DNA from: Pseudolabrys sp.
Lineage (GTDB): Bacteria > Pseudomonadota > Alphaproteobacteria > Rhizobiales > Xanthobacteraceae
Direction of reading: 5' to 3'
Assembly: GCA_019635575.1 (NCBI GenBank)
Contig: JAHBZF010000001.1
Coordinates: 48,753 to 112,752 of the forward strand
DNA length: 64,000 nucleotides
Below the pieces are notes generated by a model. The model saw only the letters and a program-made list of their open reading frames with translations. It had not been told where the DNA came from and ran no database searches. Position 1 is the first letter of the stretch, and the number at the start of each line of letters is the position of its first letter. The position numbers and the translations under genes were made by a program. This document shows, one piece after another, positions 1 through 9,600 of the stretch.

Positions 1-1641
1 CGTGGCGACGCTGACCGACATGTTGTCGGCGCTCGGATTGAACGACGTGCCGCGCATCAGATAGATGCTGCTGTTCGGCGTCGGGTGGAACACGCCACCA
101 ACGCGCCAGCTCAGCGGCGTATCGGTGCGGCTGAGATTATTGACGGTAGCGGCGGCCAGCGGGGCGTCCTGCTGGAAGTTGAAGTAGTCGTAACGCAGGC
201 CGCCGAGCAGCTCGAAATACTCGTTCAGCTTGATCTGGTCGGCGATATAGACCGCGGCCGCCGTGGCATGGCCGATGGTGCGCTGGCTCGCGGTCGCCGG
301 CGTCGGCGCACCGCCGAACCGATACGGATCGGGATTGACGAAGTTGGTCCCCGCCTGCCCCGCCCAATTGTTGCGCAACGCGTCGCGCCGCTCCTGCGAG
401 ACCTCGAAGCCGGTCGCCACCGTGTGGTCCCATCCCCAGGTGTTGAACCGGGCGAGGAAGTCGGTCTGGTTGATCAGCAACGAGTTGTGGACGTTCAGGC
501 CGGCACGGTTCGGCGTCCAGTTGACGTTGAGATTGTTGGCGTTCGGAACGCTGGCGTTCGGCTCCGGGAAGACGTTGAGCTGATAGCGCTGCACGTCCGA
601 GAAGCGGGTCGTGTTGGTGACTTTGAAGTTGTTGTTGAACTCGTGCTCGATCTTGGCCGTGGCGATCGAGGCATCGACCTTTTCGACATCCGGGTTCGGG
701 CCGCTGAGGATGCCGTAGAACGTGTTGCGGTTCACCGGCGCGATAGAACGCGGCACGCCGTCGGTCGCTTTCAGGAACGGGATGCCGTAATCCGGGATGT
801 TGTTGTCGTGCTGATAGATGTAGCTCAACGTCACCTTGGTCTGGTCGGTGACGTTCATCTTGATCGACGGCGCGATGCCGAACGTCTTGTTCTCGACCTT
901 GTCGCGGCCCGGCACCATGGAGTCCTGCCCCATGATGTTGATGCGGGCAGACACGTTTTCATTGAACTTGCCGTTAGCGTCGATGGTAGCGCGCGCACCG
1001 GGAGCGGTATTTCCGGTCAGCGTTGCATCGACGAAGTCGCGGTCGCGCGGCGCCTTGCTGGTGAGATTGATCGCACCGCCGGTCGAGCCGCGACCGAACA
1101 GGATCGAGGACGGTCCTTTGAACACCTCGACGGAATCGATCGAGAACGCATCGCGCGTATACCAGCCGGGATCGCGCACGCCGTCGCGGAACACGTCGCT
1201 CTGCGCCGAGAAGCCGCGGATATACGGCGTATCGCCCTGGTTGCCGCCCTCGCCGGCACGGAAGGTGATGCCGGCGACGTTGCGCAGCGCGTCCTTCACC
1301 GTGGCAATATTCTGGTCCTGCAGCACCTGCTGCGGCACGACGTTGACGGTCTGCGGCGTGCTCAGAAGCGGCACCGGCATGCGGGTGAGCGACGAATTGG
1401 ACGCCTGATAGCCGTCATTGCCGCCGAAAATGTCGATGGTCGGCAGCGCCACGCTGTTGTCCTGCGCGGACGCCGCGGTTGCGAACATCAGCGAGGCGAC
1501 GCTTGCGGCGGCGGGGAACATCATTCCCTGCGCTTGCGCCGCGATCGCAACGATGCGCGAACCTGATTGCGTATCGCGCGCCACGATCGAATTGTCCTGG
1601 CGCAGCGAAGTGTGCGCGTCTGCGATGTCGTTGGTCGGCAT
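1..1641 (-). CDS. TonB-dependent siderophore receptor, partial (3' end beyond window)
   Basis: Outer-membrane receptor that imports ferric siderophore using energy from TonB. The minus-strand frame is open for 547 codons from an ATG at 1641 to the window edge. After an N-terminal export region ending near ATAASAQ there is a plug domain with LSTPQTVNVVPQQVLQDQ, the VKDALRNVAGI stretch, YIRGF, and the SVEVFKGPSSILFGRGSTGG motif typical of catecholate/ferrichrome-type receptors (Fiu, FcuA, FhuA class). The beta-barrel part follows, with many Asn and aromatic residues. The N-terminus before the signal peptide is unusually long (about 30 residues), so an internal start is possible. It diverges from the PepSY and exbBD-tonB genes, which supports a role in iron uptake. 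The exact siderophore cannot be read from sequence. Confidence 0.93.
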   Translation of the reverse strand, partial: MPTNDIADAHTSLRQDNSIVARDTQSGSRIVAIAAQAQGMMFPAAASVASLMFATAASAQDNSVALPTIDIFGGNDGYQASNSSLTRMPVPLLSTPQTVNVVPQQVLQDQNIATVKDALRNVAGITFRAGEGGNQGDTPYIRGFSAQSDVFRDGVRDPGWYTRDAFSIDSVEVFKGPSSILFGRGSTGGAINLTSKAPRDRDFVDATLTGNTAPGARATIDANGKFNENVSARINIMGQDSMVPGRDKVENKTFGIAPSIKMNVTDQTKVTLSYIYQHDNNIPDYGIPFLKATDGVPRSIAPVNRNTFYGILSGPNPDVEKVDASIATAKIEHEFNNNFKVTNTTRFSDVQRYQLNVFPEPNASVPNANNLNVNWTPNRAGLNVHNSLLINQTDFLARFNTWGWDHTVATGFEVSQERRDALRNNWAGQAGTNFVNPDPYRFGGAPTPATASQRTIGHATAAAVYIADQIKLNEYFELLGGLRYDYFNFQQDAPLAAATVNNLSRTDTPLSWRVGGVFHPTPNSSIYLMRGTSFNPSADNMSVSVAT

Positions 1642-2089
1642 TGGTCACCCCCGTGAACGGCCGCCTTCCGCTGTTGTCGACGGCGTTCACGACGCACCAC
1701 ACGCGGAATTAGCAACCCTTTACGCGTCCTTAATGCCGACAAAATTCATGAGCAAGGACAAAGACTTGGAAAGAGATAGTCTTTTATTGGACTAATTCTA
1801 ATCTTGGTTTTCTGGAATCTCTAAAAACAAACACCGATGGCGTTGAAGTCGTTGGTGCAATCGCGTCAACGCCGCGCGGTTATCCAGATCGTGTTCCGCG
1901 CTCAGTGCATTGCTGACGTGCATCGCATGCTGAAACCACGGGGACAGCGCGCGCAAAAACAACGCGCGGACAATCGCAAACACATCGCTATCTCATTGTT
2001 TGGAATGGCTAAAATGTAGCAACCACGCGTGTTTTGCTGTTCAGGCTGCGCAATGTTGCTGTTATAGCTGCCGCATCTGGAGGCTCGAA
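1642..2089. other. Divergent intergenic region of the iron-uptake locus
   Basis: A 448-base stretch between the divergent receptor and PepSY genes that is more AT-rich than its surroundings around 1735-1825. It should hold the promoters of both units. I see short inverted repeats (annotated separately) but no convincing match to a complete Fur or Irr box. A 61-codon minus-strand frame (1798-1983, GTG start) lies inside it. Its product would be basic and His-rich and I do not recognise it, so it is not called as a gene. Confidence 0.5.
1777..1794. promoter_or_regulatory. Inverted repeat upstream of siderophore receptor, candidate iron-responsive operator
   Basis: TAGTC at 1777-1781 and GACTA at 1790-1794 form perfect 5-base arms with an 8-base AT-rich spacer, directly followed by ATTCTAA. 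It lies about 135 bases upstream of the receptor start. Iron regulators of Alphaproteobacteria (Irr, RirA, Fur) act at such positions, but the sequence is not a textbook match to any of them. Confidence 0.3.
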
Positions 2090-3196
2090 ATGCCATCTTC
2101 GCGCGGGGCGCTGCGGCGCTTCTGGCTCAATGTCCATTTGTGGCTCGGTGTTGCGCTTGCGATCCTGACCGTGCCGATCGCCATCAGCGGTGCGTTGCTT
2201 GTCTATCACGATGAGCTCGACGCGCTTCTGCATCCCGCGCGTTATGCGATCACCGGCTCGCAGATTTCACAGCCCGCGAGCGCCTATCTCGACGCTGCGC
2301 GCAAGGCGCTCGGCAACGGCACATCGCCAACGCTCGTTCGCTTTGACGAAGGGGGCCCCGTTGTCGTCAGCGCGCGCGGTCGTTCGGCAGAAGGCCCGCC
2401 GCGCCGACTCAATGTCTATCTCGATCCACCGACCGCGAATGTTCTTGAGGTGGAAGACTTCCGCGCGTCGATGTTCGGCTTCCTGCATCTCTTCCACGAG
2501 AACTTGACGATCCCGGACTATTCCGGCCGTGCGATCGTCGGCTGGATCGGCGTCGCGATGCTGATCTCGTCACTCAGCGGCATCTATCTGTGGTGGCCGC
2601 GCAACGGCGCGTTCCGCATCGGCCTGCGCTGGCACCGCTCCGATTCCACCAATACGAATCTGCATCACCTGCTCGGGTTCTGGATTTCGATTCCGCTTGC
2701 CGTGGTCTCGTTCACCGGCATCTATCTCGGTTTTCCGCAGCAGAGCCGCGACCTTCTCTCGACAGTCGCGCCGGTGACGCCACGCGCCGGCTTCGGCGCG
2801 CCGGCACGGCAGACCGCCTTGAATCCGGACCAGGCGCTGGCACACGCGCTTGCGCAAACGCCGGACGCGAAACCGGCGGTCTTGTTCCTGGCCACCGGCA
2901 AGCAGGGTGAAGCGCCGGTCTGGCGCATCCAGGTACGGGATTCCCAAGGCGGCACGAAAACACTGCTGGTCGACGACCGCGCCGGCACCGTCACGCCGGT
3001 CGCCGTGCAATCCGGTGACAAGATTTCCCAGTGGATCCGCTGGATCCATGAAGGCAGTCACTCCGGCCCGGTGTGGAAAGTGATCGTGCTGTTGTGCGGC
3101 GTGCTGCCGCCACTCTTCACCATTACAGGCATCATCATGTGGCTGCAGCGGCGCCAGCGCCGCACAGCCGTGACGCGCCTGCGTCCGGCCGAATGA
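2090..3196 (+). CDS. PepSY-associated TM (PiuB-like) inner-membrane protein
   Basis: A 368-residue membrane protein of the PepSY-associated TM family, often found beside siderophore receptors and thought to act as an iron or siderophore reductase component. The start at 2090 is chosen because TGGAGG sits just upstream; an earlier in-frame extension has Cys-rich, non-typical sequence. Four hydrophobic helices are visible: near residues 12-35 (LWLGVALAILTVPIAISGALL), 145-165 with the SSLSGIYLWWPR motif, 185-205 (WISIPLAVVSFTGIYLGF), and near the C-terminus (VIVLLCGVLPPLFTITGIIMWL). Conserved His residues precede the helices (HLFHEN, LHHLLGFW), as expected for heme or metal contacts. The exbB gene begins 63 bases downstream, so an iron-uptake operon is likely. 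Confidence 0.85.
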   Translation: MPSSRGALRRFWLNVHLWLGVALAILTVPIAISGALLVYHDELDALLHPARYAITGSQISQPASAYLDAARKALGNGTSPTLVRFDEGGPVVVSARGRSAEGPPRRLNVYLDPPTANVLEVEDFRASMFGFLHLFHENLTIPDYSGRAIVGWIGVAMLISSLSGIYLWWPRNGAFRIGLRWHRSDSTNTNLHHLLGFWISIPLAVVSFTGIYLGFPQQSRDLLSTVAPVTPRAGFGAPARQTALNPDQALAHALAQTPDAKPAVLFLATGKQGEAPVWRIQVRDSQGGTKTLLVDDRAGTVTPVAVQSGDKISQWIRWIHEGSHSGPVWKVIVLLCGVLPPLFTITGIIMWLQRRQRRTAVTRLRPAE

Positions 3197-3259
3197 TCCC
3201 GCTGCCGTGGTTCTGAGCGGCAGCCAGAACAAGAAGAATTGACGTTGAGGAGTTTGAAA

Positions 3260-4333
3260 ATGGCGTGCGGAGCAATGACACGAAACCGGAGCACGCGGCG
3301 GCTTGCCTCCCGCGCATTCGCCGGCGCGGCGCTGGCGATCGTTCTTGCAGCGAGCGCCATCGCCCAGACGGCGCCAGGCGCAACCCCCGCACCGGTCGCG
3401 CCGCCCGCCGCGACGAGCCCCGCGCAATCGACCGTCGCCCCCACCTTGCCCGCGCAGTTGCCATCCACGCTGCAGCCGGCACCGTCAACCGCGCCGACGC
3501 CGACTGCGGCAACGCCGAGCCCGGCAGCGCCGACCGCCGCACCGAACGCGACGGCAGCGCCGGCCCCGACAGAGGCTGCTGCTCCCGCGCCGGCAACACC
3601 GTCCGTCCTGCCTCATGTCGACGCGGCCCTGCCGCGCGACCTCAGTCCGTGGGGCATGTTCATGCAGGCGGACATCATCGTGAAGCTGGTCATGATCGGA
3701 CTGGCTTTCGCGTCGGTGCTGACCTGGACCATCTGGCTCGTCAAAGTGCTCGAACTGCTGGCCGCACGACGCCGTCTCAAGGCGTCGCTCGCAATTCTCA
3801 CCAGCGCGCGTTCGCTCGCCGATTGCCGCGCACGGCTCAAGCCCGGACACGCGGCCGCGCCGCTGGTGCGCGCGGCAGAGACGGAATTGCAACTGTCCGC
3901 CGACGCGATCGAGCCGGCCGGCGTCAAGGAACGCCTCGCCTCGCGGCTGTCACAACTGCAGACCAGCGCCACCCGCCGCATCAATCGCGGCACCGGCCTG
4001 CTGGCCACCATTGGCGCGACCGCGCCGTTCGTCGGCCTGTTCGGCACCGTCTGGGGCATCATGAACAGCTTCATCGGCATTTCGAAATCGCAGACCACCA
4101 ACCTTGCGGTGGTCGCGCCCGGCATCGCCGAGGCGCTGCTGGCAACGGCCCTCGGTCTCGTCGCCGCGATCCCGGCGGTGGTGCTCTACAACATGTTCTC
4201 GCGCTGGATCGCCGGCTATCGCGTACTCTACGCCGAGGCCTCGAACGAAGTGGAGCGCCTGGTCAGCCGCGATCTCGATCGCGCCACGCAGGGTAGCCAC
4301 GCACTGCATGTCCGCAGCATGGCCGCCGAATAG
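3260..4333 (+). CDS. exbB: TonB-system energizer ExbB
   Basis: Proton-channel subunit that powers TonB together with ExbD in the inner membrane. The ATG at 3260 has GAGGAG eight bases upstream. The 357-residue product starts with a signal-like segment, followed by a long Ala/Pro/Thr-rich linker (about residues 35-115) as in alphaproteobacterial type-1 ExbB. The MotA/TolQ/ExbB core follows, with a helix at IIVKLVMIGLAFASVLTWTIW, the NRGTGLLATIGATAPFVGLFGTVWGIMNSF signature region, and a last helix EALLATALGLVAAIPAVVLYN. exbD begins 26 bases downstream. Confidence 0.95.
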   Translation: MACGAMTRNRSTRRLASRAFAGAALAIVLAASAIAQTAPGATPAPVAPPAATSPAQSTVAPTLPAQLPSTLQPAPSTAPTPTAATPSPAAPTAAPNATAAPAPTEAAAPAPATPSVLPHVDAALPRDLSPWGMFMQADIIVKLVMIGLAFASVLTWTIWLVKVLELLAARRRLKASLAILTSARSLADCRARLKPGHAAAPLVRAAETELQLSADAIEPAGVKERLASRLSQLQTSATRRINRGTGLLATIGATAPFVGLFGTVWGIMNSFIGISKSQTTNLAVVAPGIAEALLATALGLVAAIPAVVLYNMFSRWIAGYRVLYAEASNEVERLVSRDLDRATQGSHALHVRSMAAE

Positions 4334-4359
4334 GTTCGTTGAGTATCGAGTGATCTGAC

Positions 4360-4788
4360 ATGAGCGCGCGTCTCGACCACGGCGACGACGATCTGGCGGA
4401 AGTCCACGAGATCAACGTCACTCCGTTCATCGACGTCATCCTGGTGCTGCTGATCATTTTCATGATCGCCGCGCCACTGGCGACCGTCGACATTGCCGTC
4501 GATCTGCCCTCGTCCAACGCGCAACAGCAGCAGCGCCCGGACAAGCCGATCTATCTGACGTTGAAATCCGACCTCAGCCTGATGCTCGGCAACGATCAGA
4601 CCGTACCGCGCGCGGCGCTGGCGAGCACGCTCGCACAGGCGACAAACGGCGACCGCGAGCAGCGACTGTTCCTGCGCGCCGACCGCGCGGTGCCTTACGG
4701 CGAGTTGATGACCCTGATGAACGATCTCCGCAGCGCCGGCTATCTGAAGATCGCGCTGGTCGGCCTCGAGTCGGTACCGCAACCATGA
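4360..4788 (+). CDS. exbD: TonB-system transport protein ExbD
   Basis: A 142-residue ExbD/TolR family protein: a short cytoplasmic N-terminus, one membrane helix (FIDVILVLLIIFMIAAPLA) and a periplasmic domain. The Asp in PFIDVILVLL, at the cytoplasmic end of the helix, is the proton-carrying residue known for the family. The stop codon overlaps the tonB start (ATGA at 4785-4788), indicating translational coupling within exbB-exbD-tonB. Confidence 0.96.
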   Translation: MSARLDHGDDDLAEVHEINVTPFIDVILVLLIIFMIAAPLATVDIAVDLPSSNAQQQQRPDKPIYLTLKSDLSLMLGNDQTVPRAALASTLAQATNGDREQRLFLRADRAVPYGELMTLMNDLRSAGYLKIALVGLESVPQP

Positions 4789-5564
4789 GCGGCCCGGTGC
4801 TGAACCTGTTGCGGCGGCACAGCGGCGAATGTATCCGCTGGGGAACCTGTTTCGCCGTGGTCGCTGCGGTGCATGCCGGCGGCGCGATGGCGCTGCTCGC
4901 CAACTGGAACAGCAACGACCTCGCCGCTAATCCGCCGGCAATCATGATCGATCTCGCGCCGATGGCGGTTTCGCCAACGACCGAAGCCACCGATATCCCG
5001 ATCGGCCAGCAACAGGCCGCCGTCGAGCCGGAGCCGACACCGCCGGAGCCTGAGCCGGAACCACAGGTCGAGCCGCCGCCACAGACCGATGTGGCGCTGG
5101 AGCCGCCTCCACCGGTCGAATTGCCGAAGCCGGAGCCGAAAAAGGAAAAGGTGGTCGAGAAGCCCAAGGAAAAACCGAAGAAGAAAGAAAAGAAGAAGAT
5201 CGCCATGGCGCCGACCGCGGCGCCGCAAACGGCTGAGACCCAAGCAGCGCCCGCGTCCGGTGCCTCCGGTCGCGCCGCGATCATGAACTGGAAGAGTCAG
5301 CTCGTGTCGCGGCTGGAGCGCAGCAAACGCTATCCCTCCGACGCGCGCTCGCGCGGCGACCAGGGCGTCGCCTATCTCGCCTTCACCGTCGACCGCTCCG
5401 GTGGCGTGCACGGCGCGCGGATCTCGCGCAGCTCCGGCTCATCGGCGCTCGATTCCGAAACCGTCGCCCTTGCCCTGCGGGTGTCGCCGCTGCCGCCACC
5501 GCCGCCGGAAATGGGCGGAGGCAGCATCCCGATCGTGGTGCCGATCCGCTACAGCATCCGCTAA
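4785..5564 (+). CDS. tonB: Energy transducer TonB
   Basis: A 259-residue TonB. It has an N-terminal membrane anchor (CFAVVAAVHAGGAMALLANW), a periplasm-spanning Pro/Glu then Pro/Lys-rich region (about residues 80-145), and a C-terminal TonB domain beginning at MNWKSQLVSRLERSKRYP with GVAYLAFTVDRSGGV. It overlaps exbD by four bases and links the ExbBD proton channel to receptors such as the one at the window start. Charge segregation in the linker (acidic EPEPTPPEPEPEP, then basic KPKEKPKKKEKKK) is typical of the family. Confidence 0.96.
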   Translation: MSGPVLNLLRRHSGECIRWGTCFAVVAAVHAGGAMALLANWNSNDLAANPPAIMIDLAPMAVSPTTEATDIPIGQQQAAVEPEPTPPEPEPEPQVEPPPQTDVALEPPPPVELPKPEPKKEKVVEKPKEKPKKKEKKKIAMAPTAAPQTAETQAAPASGASGRAAIMNWKSQLVSRLERSKRYPSDARSRGDQGVAYLAFTVDRSGGVHGARISRSSGSSALDSETVALALRVSPLPPPPPEMGGGSIPIVVPIRYSIR

Positions 5565-5878
5565 CGGCGGCGCCCGAAAGAGCGGGATTGGATCGTCGCT
5601 CCCCTTTTCATGGAGCGTAATCTTTTCCGAAAACCGGTCCCCACTTTTCGGGATCGTGCTCCAGTCACTGATTGATTCCGTTTCGTTCCCGCTCCGGACT
5701 CAGTTCGCTACAATTTTAGCTATTAACGCTGCGCGCAAACATCGTGCGGCGATCCCTTGCTGCGGGCTCAATCCATGTCAAAAGATACACGCATTGGTAA
5801 CCAAACCGATGCGGCGCGACACCCATGGGGATGGGACGCCCGACGCGAAGGGGTCGCGGTGAAACCGCGAAAGGGACG
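5565..5878. other. Intergenic region with Hyphomicrobiales-type repeat
   Basis: A 314-base gap between tonB and the CHAP-like gene. It contains the hairpin repeat at 5613-5661 and an AT-rich patch near 5700-5725 (ACAATTTTAGCTATTAA) that could serve as promoter for the downstream gene. No coding frame here looks real. Confidence 0.6.
5613..5661. repeat. Dispersed palindromic intergenic repeat of Hyphomicrobiales
   Basis: The 49-base segment runs from GAGCGTAATC to ATCGTGCTC. CCGAAAA at 5627-5633 pairs with TTTTCGG at 5645-5651 around an 11-base loop, and the outer GAGC pairs with GCTC. From general knowledge, near-identical elements with the CCGAAAACCGG and CCACTTTTCGGGATC blocks occur in many copies between genes of Bradyrhizobium, Rhodopseudomonas and relatives. 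Only one copy was noticed in this window. Confidence 0.75.
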
Positions 5879-6484
5879 ATGACGAAATCCTGTGTCCATC
5901 TGGCAATCGCTGTCGCACTATCGGCGTCCGTTATCGCCGTTCAGGCCGGCACCGCTCAGGCCGCTCCCACCGCGTCGTCCCAGCGCAACGAGCGTTTCGC
6001 CTCGGTGACGCCGGCTGAACCGCTGCTGCGCAGCCGCAGCGACGCGGCACAGCAAGCCGCCCAAGTGCCGGGCGCGACGGCGCTGCTGCTGGAAGCGCTC
6101 CGCTGGCGCGGCCACACCGCCAAGCAGATCGGCGTGCCGAGCCAGCTCTGGTGCGCGGATTTCATGAATTTCGTCTTGAAGCGCGCCGGTGGCAAAGGTA
6201 CCGGCTCGCGCGCGGCGCGCTCATTCCTCAAATACGGAAAGCTGCTCGACGGCCCGCGTGTCGGCGCCATCGCGATCCTGTATCGCGGCCCGAACAACGG
6301 CCATGTCGGGGTCGTGCGCGGCACCGATGGCCAAGGAAACCCCATTCTGATTTCCGGCAACCACGGCCCGACGGTGATGCAGTCCACCTATCCGAAGGAA
6401 CGCGTGCTCGGCTACGTGATGCCGCCGGACTACGTGCTGCACGAGATGGCCGCGGCGGCACGCAAATCCGCTTCGGCGGAGTAA
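5879..6484 (+). CDS. Secreted CHAP/TIGR02594-like protein, putative peptidoglycan amidase
   Basis: A 201-residue exported protein. The ATG at 5879 follows AAAGGGACG and opens a signal peptide (HLAIAVALSASVIAVQAGTAQAA). The mature part has a candidate catalytic Cys in QLWCADFMNFVLKRAG and a His in NNGHVGVVRG, the order seen in CHAP and NlpC/P60-like cysteine amidases. GAIAILYRG and ILISGNHG match the small CHAP-like family TIGR02594. It stands alone between tonB and the TPR gene. Cell-wall hydrolysis is inferred from the fold only. Confidence 0.75.
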   Translation: MTKSCVHLAIAVALSASVIAVQAGTAQAAPTASSQRNERFASVTPAEPLLRSRSDAAQQAAQVPGATALLLEALRWRGHTAKQIGVPSQLWCADFMNFVLKRAGGKGTGSRAARSFLKYGKLLDGPRVGAIAILYRGPNNGHVGVVRGTDGQGNPILISGNHGPTVMQSTYPKERVLGYVMPPDYVLHEMAAAARKSASAE

Positions 6485-6615
6485 GCACCGTTAACCGATT
6501 AACGGTGACGCGGACGTTAGTGTTAAATTGATCCGCGCATTTCCCGTCGAACACATCGCATTAGATTAATCGCCGAACGGACAGGCATCTCTTGCCAGGT
6601 TCTCGATCGGTGGCG

Positions 6616-9600
6616 ATGACAACAGCGCGTCTTTCATGGATGGTCGTAGCGGGCTCGGCAGCCGCTTTGCTGCTGCCGCTCGGCGCTGCCGCGCAAACCA
6701 GCGAGCAGATGTCCGTCTGCGCCGGCAAGAGCGGAAACGCGGCCGCGCAAATCGAGAGCTGCACGGCGATCATCGATACCAGGCCGCCGGAGCGCGAGAA
6801 GGAGCCGAAGGATAAAGCGGCGAAAAACAGCAAAGCCGCGAGGGCCGCCAAACAAGCCAAAATCGCCAAGGATGCCAAGCACGCCGCCGCGGTCGAACAC
6901 CTCAAAAGCGCCAAGGCGGACGCCTATCGCAACCGGGCCGACGCCTATCGCAGCCGCGGCGATCTCGACCGCGCCTTGCGCGACTACGACGAATCGCTCG
7001 CCCTCAACGGCAAGGATGCGACGGCCTATTACAATCGCGGTCTGACCCAGCGCCAGAAGGGCAATCTCGACCGCGCGCTCCAGGACTTCGAGCAGGCGGT
7101 TCGCTTCGACCCGAAGAACGCGGATTATATCTCGACCCGCAGCCACGCCTATTACGACAAGCGCGACTATGCGCATGCGATCGAAAGCCTGAACCAGGCG
7201 ATCAAGCTCAACCCCAACGCGGCGCTGCCGTATTTCAACCGTGGCATGGCGTTCCGCGCCAAGGGCGAGCCGGACCGAGCCATTCCCGACTACGACCGCG
7301 CGATCAAGATCAATTCCGGCGATGTGGTCGCCCTGCATGCGCGCGGCCTCGCCTATCGCGACCTGCGAGACTACGAGCGCGCGATCCAGGACTTCGATCA
7401 GGCGATCAAGCTGAAGCCGGACTACGTGCTCGCCTTCAACGATCGCGGCATCGCCTTCGCATCGAAGGGAATGGCCGATCGCGCCATCGAGGATTTCGAT
7501 CGCGCGATCCTGATCGATCCGCGCGACGCCTTCGCCTACAACAACCGGGGTCTCGCCTATCGCAACCGGGGCGAGACCAACCGCGCGATCAAGGATTTCG
7601 ATCAGGCGATCCTGCTCAACGCCAACTACATTCTGGCCTATTACAATCGCGGCAACGCCTATTATGATAAGCGCGACTATGATCGCGCGATCAAGAACTA
7701 CGACCAGGCGATTACGCTCGACCCGGCTTACGCGCTCGCCTACTACGACCGTGGTGTCTCGCACTACGAAAAGCGCGATTACGATCGTGCTCTGAGCGAT
7801 CTGACCCAGGCAATCAAACTGGATCCGAAGGATTCTCTGGCGCGCTACAATCGCGGCGTCACCCATCATGCGCGGGGCGAATACGATCAGGCCATTGCCG
7901 ACTTCAACGAAGCGCTGAAACTCGACGGCAAGAGCGCTCGCGCCTATTACAATCGCGGCGTCGCCTATCGCGCCAAGCACGACAGCGACCGCGCCATCGC
8001 CGACCTCACCCAGGCACTGAAACTCGACGAAAAGAGCGCGCCGGCCTACCTCGCCCGCGCCGAGGTGTTCCGCGACAAAGGCGACACGGACAAGGCGGTC
8101 GCGGACCTCAATCAGACCGTCAAGATCGATCCCAACAACCCCGTCGCCTATTACGAACGGGCGCTGATCCTGAGCGGCCGCAAGGACTTTGATCGCGCCA
8201 TTGCCGATCTCAACGTCGCGATCAATATCCGGCCCGACGACCGTCAGGCGTTCAACGCTCGCGGCCTTGCCTATATCGGCAAGGGCGACATCAGCCGCGC
8301 CATCGTCGATTTCGATCAGGCGATCCGCATCGATCCGAAGTTCCTGGCGGCTCTCAACAATCGCGGCGACGCCTTCCAGAAGCGGCGCGACTACGACCGT
8401 GCGCTCGCCGACTTCGATCAGGTGATCGGCCTCAATCCGAACTACGCGCAGGCTTATGTCAGCCGTGGCCTTGCTTACGTCCAGAAGCGCGAGACCGAAC
8501 GGGCGGCGCAGGACTTTTCGCGGGCAATCCAGATCGATCCGAAATTCGCCGTGGCCTATAACGAACGCGGCCAGATCTATCGCGGTCAGGGAGAACTGTC
8601 GCGCGCTATCGCCGACCTCGACCAGGCGATCAAGCTTGACGGCCGTTTTTCCGATGCGTGGCACAACCGCGGGCTCGCTTACGTCGACCGCCGGGATTTC
8701 GACAAGGCCGTCGCCGACCTGACTCAGGCCGCCAAGCTGGACGGCAACAACCCGACGATCCTGCACGATCGCGGCCTCGCCTATCGCGAACGGCGCGACT
8801 ATGATCGCGCCGTCGCCGACTTCGATCAGGCGCTCAAGCTCGATCCGAAATATGTGATGAGCTATGTCGATCGCGGCATCGCGCTGCGCGACAAGGGCGA
8901 CCCGGACCGCGCGGTGCGGGATTTCGACCAGGCCATCAAGATCGACCCGAAATTCGCCAATGCCTTCACCGAGCGCGCCAATACCCACGCCACGCGCGGT
9001 AAATTCGATCTCGCGTTGAAAGACTATGATCAGGCAATCCGGTTCAACCCGAACCTTGATTCCGTCTACAACAGCCGCGGCATGGCCTATCGCAACCGGG
9101 GCGATCTCGACAAGGCGCTGGCCGACTTCGACCGCGCCGCGACGCTGAACCCGGCGAATGCTATCGCGCTCAATAATCGTGGCTTGATCCATCAGGCGCG
9201 CAACGATCTCGACGCCGCCATCGCCGATTTCAGCCAGGCGCTCAAGGCGCGGCCGGAATACGACGTGGCGTTGAACAATCGCGGCCTCGCTTATCGCGCC
9301 AAGGGCGATGCGGCGCGCGCCATCGCCGACTTCGACCTCGCGGTGAAGAATAATCCGGGCTTCATCGTCGCTTTGTTCAATCGCGGCGATTCCTATGAAG
9401 CGGTCGGCGAGCACGACCGCGCCATCCGCGATCTCGATCAGGTGCTCAAGTCAAACCCCGGCTATGCCGCCGCCTACAATACGCGCGGCGCCGCCTATCT
9501 GAACAAGAAGGATTACGACCGCGCGATCGGCGATTTCACCCAGGCGCTCAAGGGCAACCCCTCTCTCGCCACCGCCTATAATCACCGCGGCGCGGCCTAT

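Noticed and set aside
85-1566. 493-codon plus-strand frame over the siderophore receptor
   Set aside because: The minus strand encodes an unmistakable TonB-dependent receptor across the same bases.
1798-1983. 61-codon minus-strand frame in the receptor upstream region
   Set aside because: GTG start without ribosome site, no recognisable family, and location in a promoter region; left as unsupported.
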